Origin: Agarophyton chilense
Lineage: Eukaryota; Rhodophyta; Florideophyceae; Gracilariales; Gracilariaceae
DNA length: 64,000 bases
Reading direction: 5' to 3'
NCBI GenBank assembly: GCA_030374765.1
Contig: JARGXX010000079.1
Location: forward strand, 310,001 to 374,000
The translations under genes were made by a program, and so were the position numbers. Shown in pieces: positions 9,407 through 21,400 of the stretch (its first letter is position 1; each line of letters begins with the position of its first letter). The notes under the pieces are model-generated. The model had not been told where the DNA came from. It worked only from the letters and a program-made list of their open reading frames with translations, and made no database searches.

Positions 9407-11012
9407 GGCGGGCGCGCGGTGGGGCGTGGAGAGGGGCGTGGACGTCGGCGCCGCCGCGCGCCGCCGAGGCACCTTATACCGGCGCGCGTGTGCGTGGCGA
9501 AGGCGTTCAAGAGCGGTCTGCTTCAAGCAAGCTAATCGCTTCTTCAAGCCGGCCGAAACTGGCTCAAAGCGAAAATACACGACGTATCCGTTGTAACATG
9601 TACATGGACCAGTGACCAATTGGCCTCAAAAACTCAGCTTTTGGACAACTGGCCTCGAATGAAGTCAAACTGAAATATTAGGCTTTCCGAAAACCCTGAA
9701 ATTCTGGGATTTTCAGGTTTCGAATGACAACCAAAATTCTGTCTTGAGCGGCGGTCAAAATCCCACCGGTGTGGCGTCGCTTCACAACCGACGACACACT
9801 ACCGACACAGGTTAGGTGACTCTTCTTCTCCTTGCGCCTTGCTCTGCTCGCTCACTTTCTACCGAACAGATCTGCGAGTAATACTTTCACTCTTTCCAGC
9901 TCTTTGTACGGATCATAATCAGTTGTGCAAAACTGCCTATCCCTTACATATCCTACATATTTTGATGGCCTGCACTTACCTTCGTTTCTATTATTCTTGA
10001 AGCGTCTGTTTCTTTGTCCAGCTCTTAGTGCCACATTGACACAGCTAGAATCTGTATAGTATAGTGAGCTACAAAGATGAGGTAGTTATGACACACGTTA
10101 TACCTGGATGGTTGCCGGCATGCATTGTATCCTACAGTAGTTAGTTAGCAATAAGCTTAGCTTTTCGCTAATGTAGTATTAGTTAGATAGAACTAAATAC
10201 ATAGCGAGGCGCTCCTGAAGTGAACTTCCCCGTAATCATGTGGCGAGGAGGGCCATTGTAGGTCGAGTGGCCAGTGAGACATATATCTTAACAAAGCATG
10301 GCCACCCTGGTCACTTTTGAAACTTTAAGCATCTACTAGAATACCGTTATCCCTTTGGGTTTCTACAATCGACTATAAAGGCGAGTTTAGTGTCTTGAAG
10401 GTTTTCCGGACCCGCGTGGGCTGTGCAGCACCGTCTACCGACGTGGATTCAGTACGCCCGCTGTTCCTGTTGCACACTTCAGTGGCTGGTTCTGCAACGC
10501 TTTACAGATATCTTCAATCTCTTCCTCCTACATCGAGCCCATTGTGGGCTTCCTAGAACGGACAGGTCTTACAACCTCTTGCTACTATTTTTGTTTATAC
10601 CACATTCTGTAATTAACTTGTAACAGCTACGCTGTTGCCGTTATCAAAGCAGCGTGCTCAGCCACACTATAGACTTAACTTAATAGCTCTGTGTTTCTTA
10701 CTTTGTGCTCTCTGTGGACCGATGTTGGCTATCTGTCGTCATATAAGCGGCTTTTTGTGTTTCTTGCCGAAAGCTAATGGTTTGCTCGGGTACTAATTCC
10801 GCAATTTATTACTGATATGTTTGATTTAAATACCTGCACTACATCCGTCGGTTCCCTCTACTTTGTGCCAGGCTCGTCTGCTTTTCGCGCATTTCGAGCT
10901 CTTTCGGCGTATCGTGCGTGTGAGTTGACATTGTTTCGGACCATATGAAACTACTATTTTTCGTTGGTTTTTGTGATCTGACCTAATTTGGGGCAAGGGA
11001 AAACAGCCGAAA
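9407..11012. other. intergenic; no supported gene
   Basis: The first ~200 bp is probably the helicase 5' leader. Beyond that the sequence turns AT-rich. A 60-codon frame (minus, 9852-10034) is basic and ends in a plausible helix, but it has no known motif and no neighbour in phase. A small internal inverted pair, TGAAATTCTGGG/ATTTTCAGG, lies near 9690. Part of the right end may be the left flank of the following Harbinger relic. Confidence 0.5.
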
Positions 11013-12960
11013 ATGAAAGGCAATCAACTATTAGAGAAGCTGCGTTCTATGATCGTGGCACTCCTTGCAGTGCTAGACGACGTTGATGACGAGAGCGTCT
11101 TCAAAGCAGCATATTTGAATATAGACCAGGAAGAGTCTTGTCTAGCACAGAGTAAAATGGAAGAATGCATTGAACGTTTTCGGTGCAGAACGCGTAACAA
11201 TTGTAAATGTATGTTTGATTAGACTCTTTAGGGTACTTTCGCCAATAGTCCATCGCGGAAGAGTCCCTTTTGAGTTGCTTATCGTTTTTTCTGTTCTATA
11301 AGAACTAAGATTCGTTCAGATATTGAACGTTCTACTACCCATTACCGAGCATCATTTTCAGCGGAAATCAAATTTGGTGCGTTCTTAATGTATGAAGGTG
11401 GGGCTACATGTAATCTGGTGGCATATCATCTTGGAATCAAGGCAATTTCTGTTTGTAGTACGGTCTGAGAAGAAACAAAAGAGGTGTGCGAGAACTACCC
11501 AGATGTAATTCGATTTCCTTCCAAAGAGGATGATGTGGCGACTGTTATGAAGGATTTTAAAGGCATTAGGGGTTTTCCATATTGCGTAGGAGCTGTAGAT
11601 GGGACCCAAATTGAAGTGCAACCCTCGTGAGGGCCGTTTTCCAGGACTTGGTTGTTTTTCCGCCTCGGGCGATACTTGTGAGATCTATGAGTAATACCGC
11701 TTCTAGCGGGCTGGCGTAGCAAGGTGTATACGCGTTGTACGCGAAGTGCACCGGCAGCCGTGCGCCGTGGCCCCGATTCGGGTGTGACTTACCCACGTGT
11801 ACCACGGGTGGCCCAGGACAGGTTGGCACAGCATAGCTGGATATTTCTCTATTTATTTAGCTTTATTACACTAGGTTAGGGAGCTCTTTACAGTATTCTA
11901 CACTATATAGTGCCAGGGCGATCTCGCCCTGACACTCAGTAAACCTCCCCAACCAGGGTTCTTGGCTCTAAGTCTTTTTCCGCTTTCGCGAGTCTTCCAC
12001 ACTCTACGGAGGTGAAGCCGCGTTACTAACGGTAGACTTATCCACCCTGCGTCAACAGGAGACTCACCGCTGTTAGCGTGTATATCTTTCATACCCCTGC
12101 CGTGTTCTCGCCCCAGTATTGGGTTTGCTACATATTTCTTTTGGCTCTCGTGGCCCATGCCCCCGATCGCCCCCACTGGGTGGTCCCCCCTTTTATCACT
12201 TGCCCACTCCCGTGGAATACAGCTCATACCTGGTCTGCTCCCTTCTAGCATCCCGCACTCTCCCCGCTTGGCGTGCCGGTGAACCTCGGCCTTACCCCCC
12301 GACTTAGTCGTGTTCACTCCGGAGAGGCTCCGTCGCCGTGCTACCCTCCTTGGAGGAAGACTCGGACATCTTCGTGTGTTTCCGCCGCCCTTGGCGTTGC
12401 ACTACACAACTTAAGTGTATCCCTTGCCCCCAAAGCCGGTACTACGAGTACCGATGTTACAAATGTTACCCAAGCGTGGTTATTTTTTAAATATGCGATG
12501 CAGAGCGGTGATTCTTGTACGCCGACGGCTGAAGATCGGGGGTTCTTGGTGACTGTACAATTTTTACGAGGTTGACGTTAAGTGCTAGTATTAGATCGGG
12601 CAAATGGCTTGGACCAGTGATACCAATCTTGATGGTTGCAGAAATAGAAACTAAACCATATCTTATTGGCGACTGTGCCTTTCCGTTAGACATCCTTATG
12701 ATGAAGACAACAAGCGTTACAGAAACACGGGCAAATACTGTTCTAAAAAAATGGGACAGAATAGAAAGCTAGACATGGAATCCTATTGCGTGTAGCTTTG
12801 ATATGTTGAAGAACAGGTTCGAAACCCTTAAGTTTGGGATGCTACTTCATCATGAAGATGACATCACTCTTTCGGCATGGAATGTATGAAACAACATACT
12901 CTATTTATCGAGGAAAAGGACCATTTAGAGTATCTTGTACCAGATGAACATGGAGATCGT
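11013..12960 (+). mobile_element. PIF/Harbinger transposase relic (first copy), interrupted
   Basis: Decayed DNA transposon. The plus strand encodes pieces of a HARBI1-type DDE nuclease: an N-terminal part (11013-11222), then a stretch to ~11627 that ends in RGFPYCVGAVDGTQIEV, the first catalytic Asp block. After an insertion (next entry) it resumes near 12,480 with GDCTIF, SGKWLGPVIPI and PYLIGDCAFPLD, the second Asp block. The C-terminal helix part LKNRFETLKFG lies near 12,800. Several stops and frameshifts separate the pieces, so it cannot make transposase. Terminal repeats were not located. The accessory frame at 13062-13556, convergent to it, may be its partner gene. Confidence 0.8.
11628..12480. 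mobile_element. GC-rich insertion splitting the Harbinger relic
   Basis: About 0.85 kb with markedly higher GC than its surroundings and no homology to the transposase that it interrupts. It contains no long coding frame. There is a short hairpin, GGGCGATCTCGCCC, near 11,917. The left edge starts TG right after ...CAACCCTCG, and a TGTTACA lies near the right edge, so a solo LTR is possible. I could not find a convincing target duplication, and the edges are good only to about 30 bp. Confidence 0.45.
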
Positions 12961-13061
12961 GTGGACGTTACCTCAGAGACAATGAAAGGGAAAAGGCAAA
13001 GGGATGCACTACTTTATTAAGTTGTCAATAATTTGATGGAGTAAACCATAAGATAATTAAT

Positions 13062-13556
13062 TCAATAACGAACCAGAAACGTTTTGAGAACTATACGGAG
13101 CTTCGCGCTTTCTTCTACTCCTTCCTTCATTTGCGCAATTAGTGAGGCACGTCTTTTCTCTTGGCCGTCAATTAGAGCTGTAATCATACTTGCGATTCTT
13201 GACTTCTCGTTTTTACGAGAACAGGATAGCTCAGCAGCGCTGGAACTAGAGAAAGTAAATGATGAAATAAGGGCCGGTGGAGCGTACCTGGCGTAATCGC
13301 GTTCCCGCTCGTGCATTATTTTAAAACATTCTGGTTTGTTGAAGAGGTTATTATCATCTACAACACGTCCTGATGATTGTACTTGGGCAATAAAAACAGA
13401 ATGCTCTTGTTTCTTGCGGGTAAACTTTTTTTGCCATCCAATAGCACTGCGAAGGATTATGTGTTCTTTTGGGGCTAGAACAGGAGCTGCTTTGAAAACT
13501 CCTTTTAGTGACTTCTTTTGCTTCGTACGCTCCCCATAGTCTGCTTTCTCCACCAC
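13062..13556 (-). CDS. possible Harbinger accessory (Myb/SANT-partner) ORF, C-terminal part
   Basis: 164-codon frame on the minus strand, convergent to the first Harbinger transposase. It is Lys/Arg- and Ser-rich. The C-terminal ~60 residues (from SRKNEKSRI to the end) form a likely amphipathic helix or coiled coil, as in the DNA-binding partner proteins of PIF/Harbinger elements. I see no clear Myb/SANT tryptophan pattern here. A second minus frame (13618-13863) just upstream may be the rest of the same decayed gene. The assignment is by position and general character only. Confidence 0.35.
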   Translation of the reverse strand: MVEKADYGERTKQKKSLKGVFKAAPVLAPKEHIILRSAIGWQKKFTRKKQEHSVFIAQVQSSGRVVDDNNLFNKPECFKIMHERERDYARYAPPALISSFTFSSSSAAELSCSRKNEKSRIASMITALIDGQEKRRASLIAQMKEGVEESAKLRIVLKTFLVRY

Positions 13557-13883
13557 CTGAAGTAGCTATTGGATGGTGTCTGTATCGGAGTGAGTGGTAT
13601 CCATTCTCGGTTTTGGATTAAGAGAAACAGCGGAAATCAATTGCCGTACAAGAATCAACATTTGTAAGCAAAATAACGGTGGTAGGTTCAAGGTCAGGGT
13701 CGGTATCATGTGCCGCAGTATTGAAAGTAAGGTCGAATTGAGTACTACTAATTTGCTTCAGGGAAATATGTGTGTCGAGAGAAGCAGTCATAACAGAGAG
13801 AACTGTTTGGTCAGGTTTTTTTTCTCGTGAACATGATTGGAAACTTGGAGTAGGAGTGCTCACTCAAGACTGGAGCATTGTTA

Positions 13884-13921
13884 GAGCATCTCTAGCGCAC
13901 ATCCAAACATAGAATCTATTC
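13884..13921 (+). repeat. left terminal inverted repeat of Harbinger element
   Basis: Begins GAGCATCTCTAGCG directly after the TTA duplication. GAGCATCTC-type ends are common in plant PIF/Harbinger elements. The match to the other end is imperfect (about two thirds identity by eye). Confidence 0.6.
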
Positions 13922-14041
13922 TCTTTTTTCGAGCCTCCTGATTGCGCGCTGTATCCAATAGAGAGACATGGAAACTGCTCTTAGTCATACCGATTATTTC
14001 CGCCCTACCGCGTACCGTAATGTAAACGGACAGAGTGCGCC

Positions 14042-15290
14042 ATGGCTGACTCCGACGATTCGGGCGAGGACGAAATTGTGTCCTACCTTGCCACTACTGG
14101 GATCCTTCCAGGACTTGAGCACGTACGCTTGCCCCGCCGCGCTGGGTCTCTCCCTGGGAAGCGCGCAAAGGTCGCCCGCCACTTCGATGCTGCGATTAAT
14201 CGCCTTTTGACTCTCTACTTCGGCTCAGTACCAAAATATGGAGAGGAAAATTTTGCCCGGTGGTTCAGAATGTCTCGCAAAGTTTTCGAGCGCGTGTTCC
14301 AGAAACTGGATGGAAAGGGAATATTCGTTCAAAGCGTAGTTGAGCTAGATAAAAGAGGGATTCATCCGTTCCGGCGCATCATAGATGCAGTGCGGATGCT
14401 TGCGTATGGGTTCGCTGCAGATGCCTTAGACGAGTACCTCCAAGTATTGGAAGACTCTGTACTACTTTCAGTAAAGGCGGTCTGGCGTTTGGTTATCGAA
14501 GAGTTTGGCACCGAGTTAATGCGCGAGCCTACGGAAAAAGACTTGAGACACATCCTGAAGATCAATTCAGCACGCGGTTTCCCAGGCTGCATTGGGAGCA
14601 TAGACTGCCAGCACTGGGAATGGAAAAACTGTTCCATTGCGTGGGCTGGACAGTACAAGGACAAAGAGAAGAAACCCACAGTCGTTCTAGAGGCGATTTT
14701 TCATGCCGAACTAAGGATATGGCACGCGCACTATGGCAGTTCTGGTACGTGTAACGACCTGAACGTATTGAACACATCGGCAAATATGCAGAAGATCCGT
14801 GAGAGAATGTTTCCACCGTCTCTACCGTTCACGGTAAACGGGACCACACGCACTATGCTTTACTGTCTGGCAGACGAAAGCTATCGAAAATGGGCCATCT
14901 TTTCCATAACAATCAGTGACACAGTCGGTCAAAGGAAAAGGCGTACTCTTAAGCCCAAGAGGCATTCAGAAAGGATATAGAGCACGCTTTGGGTGTCCTT
15001 GTATTTCGTTTTAACATTCCGCAGAGGCAGTGTAGAATGTAGAAACACAAATACATGGCATTTGTTGTGAAGGCGTTCATTATACTACAGAACATGGTCG
15101 TTGAGGGCAGCAGAGGGCAGCAGAGACTCGTACGACAGCTACATGAACTGTCTCATTCACTTCGAAGAGGCCGTAGCGAAATCCTTTAATGGCCAAAGCT
15201 TCAAATGGGAGTCCGGAAAACTTACTGAAGAACTAATGGGCAACATCTTCGCTTCTCAGACATGGTGTTCGATCAAAGCGTCCCGTTGTT
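14042..15290 (+). pseudogene. Harbinger transposase (plant-transposon-protein type), frameshifted
   Basis: An intact frame runs from the ATG at 14042 to 14980 (312 codons) and carries the family core. RGFPGCIGSIDCQHWEWKN (about 14,570) contains the first catalytic Asp. It is followed by AWAGQYKDKEKKPTVVLEA, IWHAHYGSSGTCNDLNVL and the second Asp block LADESYRKWA. After that the homologous tail continues in another frame: EHALGVLVFRFN (~14,985), then AFVVKAFIILQNMVVE (~15,060), then a tail to ~15,290. At least one frameshift therefore truncates the protein before its C-terminal helices and third catalytic acid. Compared with full family members (about 400 residues), the ORF is short by a quarter. 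Confidence 0.85.
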
Positions 15291-15899
15291 AAGCAGTCGT
15301 CACTACAGTTTATCAGTTTTACCTGAAGTACGGCCTCATTCACCACATCTGGGCGCTTTGGAAAGGAGAAAAGGACACCAAAATGGCAGAGAGAGTACTC
15401 TTGTCTCCGTCTCTCCAGTAAAGAAGCCTTTACTTATTCTCACGACGGCGCGAAACGTTCTATAAGAGGGGGTATCCGGGGGGGTCTTCCCCGGCGTGGT
15501 GCATTAGCCCCCAATAGAAATTCTGTATACAACAGGGCCAATCTGCCCTCTCAAAGCTCCTCACTTCGCCTCGGAAGGATTCTTAGGGGATGCGACTGAC
15601 TCGACCACAGCGCTTGTAGCCGCTGTTCCAAGCATCGTCTCTGCAACAGATGCTTTTTTTGCTCTGGTGACCTCGAATTGGGCAATGTGAGCCCGTTTTA
15701 GGGATTTTGAAGGATAGGTTCTGCGTAGCGCGTCAAAGAATGCTACTGTTCTTCGGGAAGAGAGAATATGGCTATCTCGTTTTTCTCTTCCATTTTTTTG
15801 ACCTGCGCTTTGCAGATGATGCCGAAGATCGGTCAGCTTGCGTTCGTAACTCTTCTTGCTTGATCACCTTCGCGCTACGGTTGCCCTTCTTAAACCGTT

Positions 15900-16452
15900 C
15901 CTCTCCTTTACGTTTAAGCGTCCTTCTGGGCGTAGTACGTTCGGGAGTCTCGGAAGAGCTATCGCCTTCATCGTGGACATCTTTCCGGCTGTGACATGAC
16001 TAAGTTGATGGTGGCGCGCATTCCTTGGAATGCTGACGAAGCACTTTACAGACGTTAAATTACAGCCACTTTTTGGATTCGAAGTTTTTAAAATCGTAGA
16101 ACATAAAGTTTATCATGCCCAGATGGATGGCCATTGCGCATTGAGGCCAAAGTCATGTCTGAAACTCCGGTCTGGTTTGATGCCTGCACTCTGCACATTG
16201 TTACCCGAAACTTCTGAGCATCTGCCGACATATCCGAGATATGTTGCGCAATACTGTTTGTTGTTCGAGATCCGTACTTTCTTCTGACAACCGGGAGGGC
16301 TCTTGACCTAGCTCTACGAAGCGACGATTGACGCTCTTTATGAAAACCTTTCTAGTTTGATCAACTCCAGCGATGGGGTCTTCTGATGCCCCGACCCATG
16401 GCTTTGCGATTGTTTCGTTCTCTAACACGTCCCAGCTCTTCCCGCGGCCCAT
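15900..16452 (-). pseudogene. Harbinger accessory Myb/SANT-like protein, decayed
   Basis: Starts at the ATG at 16452 with MGRGKSWDVLENETIAKPW, the conserved opening of the Myb/SANT-like partner proteins of PIF/Harbinger elements (W...E...L..AW). This is followed by DPIAGVDQTRKVFIKSVNRRF. The frame is intact to 16201 (84 codons). Related coding traces (DFGLNAQWPSIW; KNFESKKW) continue to about 15,900 in broken frames. In intact elements this protein binds DNA and helps carry the transposase to the nucleus. It is convergent to the transposase gene in the same element. Confidence 0.7.
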
Positions 16453-16708
16453 AACGGTGAAAATGTGGTTGTGTAGGGAAGGGGCGGAGGTGGTAAGGGA
16501 GATAAAAAGGTGCAATGGTGTTTGTGTTGGTCGAGCAGAAGTTGCAAGGTTGTTTGTGTTGGGGAATGGGTAGTTCGTTCCAAAACTTTTACTTGACTGT
16601 CCAATCATGAGAGCCATGCTGGCGTCTCTATTCCTTCCATTTGTTACACTTCAGCCTCTCCTGGGTGGTCCAATAGAGAAAATCTGACCTCTAAAGAAAA
16701 GGGAAATG

Positions 16709-16745
16709 AAAAGGATAGATTTCATTTCCCGCAGTAGAGTTGCAT
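16709..16745 (-). repeat. right terminal inverted repeat of Harbinger element
   Basis: On the minus strand it begins ATGCAACTCTACTGCG and is followed by AAATCTATCC, matching the left end imperfectly. TTA follows at 16746. Confidence 0.55.
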
Positions 16746-16748
16746 TTA

Positions 16749-19665
16749 AGCCCCGTGGCATGAAAATCCCGGATAGATTTACTGCGGTACAGATGCTATT
16801 TGGGTTGAAATTTTCTGTGGCAGGTTTTTCGGTTTGCTGCTAAGAAGTGTACTGATTCTGTTCATAAAAACGCCTAAGACACAATCAATTGTCTAACTTA
16901 GTTTCAAAACGTCTTCTGGACAACAACTTACACGTTGTGTCTCTTGAGCGTTGTTCGTGTTCTCATGGTCTTCTTAAAGAACTAGTGTCATCCTTTGAAA
17001 ATAATCTACAGTTCATGAAATTGTTTTTATGTGAAAGAAAAAATCTAGAAAAACACAATAATATAAAACATTTATATAACAGATAACCGAACTATTTTCA
17101 ATATGAACATATAAAACAATTTTCTCTGGATACAAAAACAGTGGTTGCACTTTAAAACTCGGCCTAGAGCTCTGTATCAGACAGGACTACCCTTCAAAAC
17201 ATATTCTGTTTCAAAATTTTTTTCCGGTAGTCTAAACACAAGGTGCAATGACCGAAAGACATAGAGCCTCCGTTTAATAAGGGCGTTTCGTTCTGCAAGA
17301 GAACATTTGAAGAAGCGAGTAAGGTGCTATCTAACCATAAACTACATATTTGACACACAACTTCTGTAGTTTGTGAGAAGTTCATAGTTCAGTCTATTTC
17401 TTTTATCTTCTTTTGATTCTCGCCGCGTCGCATGTCCCACCACTACATTTTTTAGGATCTACATGTCAAAGCTAAGATAACCAGCGTTTTCAAGCGAACT
17501 AGAAAAACTCCAATTCGTGTTATGGCCGTTGTATAATCATTCTTAGCGTTTTATTATTCTCCCATATTTCGTTTAAGCTTTTTGAAAAAACCGCTACAAA
17601 ATCTAATCTGCTTTTGAAAACATCAGTTGCGGTTTCACCGATGTTGAGGTCAAAGCATGCAATCTTACATTGTTTCACTTTTTTGGGAATCTACTGTTTT
17701 ATCATCTTCCCGTTGATTCTCAACACATTGTTCAAGAAGTTGAAAAAGATATGAGAAATAATATGAATGGAGTCCTCATTGATGCTATTGCAAAAGTTTG
17801 TCTATAGCTTTGTTTAATACAGTTTGAAAAATACTTAAAAATTTACTCACCTACGAGATAACGCGTTGATAACAACCACCAGATGTTGGAAAAAATTCTA
17901 GGGGCATGAGAAACTTATTCATAATTCGAATATTTTACACTATTTACCGATTAATGTACCTATTGTACGTTAGGACTTGTCTTTCTGATATCTAGCAAGA
18001 TGAGGAATATTCTTACAGGTCTGTAGTGTCTATTCGACCGAGGCGACTGTTCGAAATTGATTATTTTTTGAAAGATAGTTCTGTTTCATACACAGCTCCA
18101 AAACAATTTTTTAAAAGTGCAACCACTTCTTTCGCCCCCAAAGAAGCCTGTTTCATATTCTAATATAGAGAATTGCATGCTAGTCAGTTAAACATATAAA
18201 TTCTATATTATTTTGTTACTCAAGGTGTACTCTTCCTCATAGAAGCAGTTTCGTTAAGCGTAATTTTTTTTGAAAAAAAGATACAGAGCTCCCAAGGCAA
18301 AGCACGAAAAAAATCCTATCAAAATAACTAAAACACAGCACAAGAATTTACAGTGTAACCTCATATGAGGTCAGCGCTCGAGTAGATACTAGATAGTCAT
18401 AGTTACAAAACAAATTCAACTTCAAAAATTTAAATGTCCTTTATCAATTGAAATTAGTAAATTATTTGCGTTATTAGGTGTTAGCATTACCACAGCTTCC
18501 AAGCTCGATGTAGTTTTTTCAATATGTGTTTATTTCTCATGTGTTCGTACGTATGAGTTATATCGAAAACCGAATGAAGGTAAACAGACACAAGACAGTG
18601 CCAAATCGGTTGCGTGTCGTAGGCGAGTTGCCGGTTTGGTCGTCGCGTGACCTGGTATTGCACAAGGTTTTGGAGATAACGAGCTTGTCAACCGGCTTGT
18701 AGTGCAAAAATCTATTATATGCCCTTACAGAAGGGTTAGTGTATCATAGTTGTCATTACGAAAACCTTCTTCTACTCACGCTTTGAACGGGGCACTTTTC
18801 AGCTCAAGTACTCTACCTATCAGGGCCTAGTCTACAACACTTGTTTGCAGTTGCGCGAACAAGTGTTACAGACCAATCGGACTAATACAATCAAAGTACT
18901 CTGAATGTCGCGCTCTTCGGAATCTGGGCAGCCGGTTGCAGCACTGTGCATCGCCGTCGAGAAGATACGCGCTTTGCGGCAACAGCGTAGCCCAGAAGAA
19001 GAAAGCACAAAATCACTCTCGGATTTTCGTCAGGGTCATTTCAGAGTTCAGAGCAGGGACAGTGATGGTATTAGTTTTCGAAAGTCGCAAAAGCGTGCGC
19101 TGCTTGTGTTTTATACATAGCAGTGTACGGCGGGATAGGTTTCCTCAATATTGGACCGCAATTCACGTCAAAAGTTTTTGTTTCTCTAATACCGCACTGA
19201 CATTCATGTTATAGCAGCAATGCAACACAGATCCCTCCAACAACCGGATGAAATGCACGTTATAATCTCCGTACTCCGTAAAATGTATTGCAACAGTGCG
19301 ACAAACTATACTTTTACGTGTCCGCTAGTTGGAACTAAGTACATTACACGGCGTGAAAGGCTGAACCAGAGTAAAGTCTCGATAAAATGAACCCACGTTA
19401 GACTGAAAACATTCTATATGCCGAACATATCCACTTGCAACCTCCGCCACATGTGGGTTTTGGGCTAGAAATACAGTTTCAGTTACATAAACTGAACGCT
19501 TCTCCTATCCTGAACATTACAATAAACTAAACAGGGCTATTAGGTGGTTTCAGTTTACCAAACACCAATCTTGAGGCGTTTAGAGGACTTTTTGAAATAT
19601 ACCGGCAAGCTCCGGTTTTAGCAGTACTGTCGCTAAGCATTGTGCAGATTTTATTCCTCCATGGA
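16749..19665. other. AT-rich tract without recognised genes
   Basis: About 2.9 kb, strongly AT-rich in its first two thirds, with many A and T runs. All open frames are short and motif-free; the pair at 18905-19214 overlaps in two phases, as random sequence does. It reads as old repeat debris. No tandem array or tRNA was seen. Confidence 0.55.
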
Positions 19666-21400
19666 CTAGCTTGCCTGATGTGGCCTATGCCTCGAAATGC
19701 TCGAGTCTTCAGTCGATTCTAGATACAAGAATTTGCTTCGCTTCACAGCGTGCTTGGGATCTTCCTTTGTAAGGGGGTGCGATCCTAAGTGAAGTGTTCT
19801 ACCGCGACGAGTGAGAACGGCTTCACCTTCAGCCTGTTCATACTGCACTAATTCCAAAAATCTAACAAGAGCATTATTTTTTCGATGACGGGCTACTAAT
19901 GACTTTATAGTGGGATCCAAGCCATTGGCGAATAGCGTCATCTTATCATCGGTAGAATGAACATTTACACAACGGGTGGATGCATTGTTCAGTCTTGAGT
20001 TATATTCAACTTCTTTTTCACCAGACTTCTGGACAACATCCCTGAGATTCCGAATGTCTTCCCTAATTGAGATCGACGTGGCTTATTTACGCCGGGGATA
20101 TTGCAAAGCTTGTGCCCAACTGAGAACTCCACCTTCATCAACCGTAAGTGAAGCATTAACAGCGCGATATTGCTCTAAAGCTAATTCAGTTCGAAATTTA
20201 GGAAGAACCGCGAATATTTGACCTTCACTCATTTTTAAAGTGTCGGCCTCGGCAACAGAACAACTCAAGAACTCGAACAAAAGTATAAGATCCTTCCCAG
20301 AAAAAATAAAACCATCGAGTTCAATCTTCAAAAGCCTGATTTGATCCCTAACCCTCGCCGTTTCCCGACCAGATCGCATGCTCTTTCGGACCTTCAACCG
20401 ATACATGCAGTAGTTTATAATCCTTCGATAAGGTGGATTTGTAAATGGAAGGGGCTTCAAACATTTGTGCGCCATTCTGTTCATGCGACACGATGGTGGT
20501 TGACCATTATTCTTTCTTCTGGACCTACGAATTTCATCTTCGCTCGAACTATCAATTTCTGATGAGCTTTTTTCTTCTGAGTCATCCGAGTCACAATAAC
20601 GCTTCTCCGAACTATCGGATTCTTCTTCGCTCTCTCTGTTACTTGTGAACTGCTTTGATTGTGAACGTTTCGAAAAATTATTTTGCCGCTCTAGCTTATG
20701 TTAGCGCCGCTGCGCTTCGGCAACCATCAATTAAGCATCCTGAACTTTCGCGTTCGAGATTGGTAACGGTCTGTTCACCACAGTTTCTAATCGCTCCAAG
20801 CGAAGGTTGACATGTGAGAGAACCTCCTCAACAGTGACTTGCAATGCTGGTAAAGCCTCAATGGAATTTCTCCGCTCTTCTAGCAAATTATGGAGATCTT
20901 CTCGGATTGTCCGAACTGTATCGGCTATCCGATCTTTATCCAAGTTTCGGTTATCCAGGGCAACATGCTCTTTTTTTGACGCTTCTGAAAACGATCTTAA
21001 AAAACTATCTTAACGTTCCATTTGCTCCAGACTGAGCTTATGCGACGCAGATTAAGCACAGAGTTGCTGCTATCCAGCTCAGAAACTGTCCCTCCCGTGA
21101 CATCACTTATAGATGAGGTAGTATCTTCTTGAGAGATCGTTGTCAGTACCTCGGAAGGTGAGCCAGCGCCTGCTGTCGATCTCGACTTGCTTCTTGCCTG
21201 ACGGTTTAGGCGGTTTGCAGCCTCGGTAGAGATGGCCAAGTGGGGTGCCGCTGACTCGGGCTTATCCTTGCCGAGCGGCTTTTCGTTCACATTGTGGTCC
21301 AATATTAACCGGTAAACTAGATCACCAAATGCAAACACGTAGAACAATTTCAACAATGAAAACAACAGATATTGCAATCGATACGACCAAAACCTTTGAC
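19666..21400 (-). mobile_element. Ty3/gypsy gag fossil, related to the 39.8-51.5 kb element
   Basis: Old, broken retroelement copy. Minus-strand pieces match the Gag of the large gypsy element further right. Near 19,900, GLDPTIKSLVARHR and LELVQYEQAEGE match GLDPSIRALVARHR and LELVQYAQAEGD. Near 20,300, the L...READILGMSEAQ region and WPEALQYL have clear counterparts. The N-terminal coiled-coil part is traceable to about 21,400. No pol and no LTRs were recognised. It carries many breaks and has drifted AT-rich, so it is much older than the intact relative. Confidence 0.75.

Larger units (their letters stand above)
13884..16745 (+). mobile_element. PIF/Harbinger DNA transposon (second copy), nearly complete
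   Basis: Element of about 2.86 kb bounded by TTA at 13881-13883 and 16746-16748, the 3-bp target duplication typical of PIF/Harbinger. The left end reads GAGCATCTCTAGCGC. The inverted right end reads ATGCAACTCTACTGCG; the shared core is GCA-CTCTA-GCG with a further AATCTAT match inside. The element carries a plus-strand transposase gene and a minus-strand Myb/SANT-like gene, convergent to each other, which is the standard two-gene layout. Both genes are damaged, so the copy is probably not autonomous. Confidence 0.75.

Noticed and set aside
7531-9510. Many long frames on both strands over the helicase gene
   Set aside because: They are by-products of the very GC-rich coding sequence. The helicase frame alone carries motifs, and all others are Arg/Pro/Ala low complexity.
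11628-12480. Firm call of the GC-rich insert as a solo LTR
   Set aside because: No target duplication could be matched, and no full-length relative is in the window.
18905-19214. Two overlapping plus frames in AT-rich DNA
   Set aside because: They overlap in different phases with no motif, as expected by chance.
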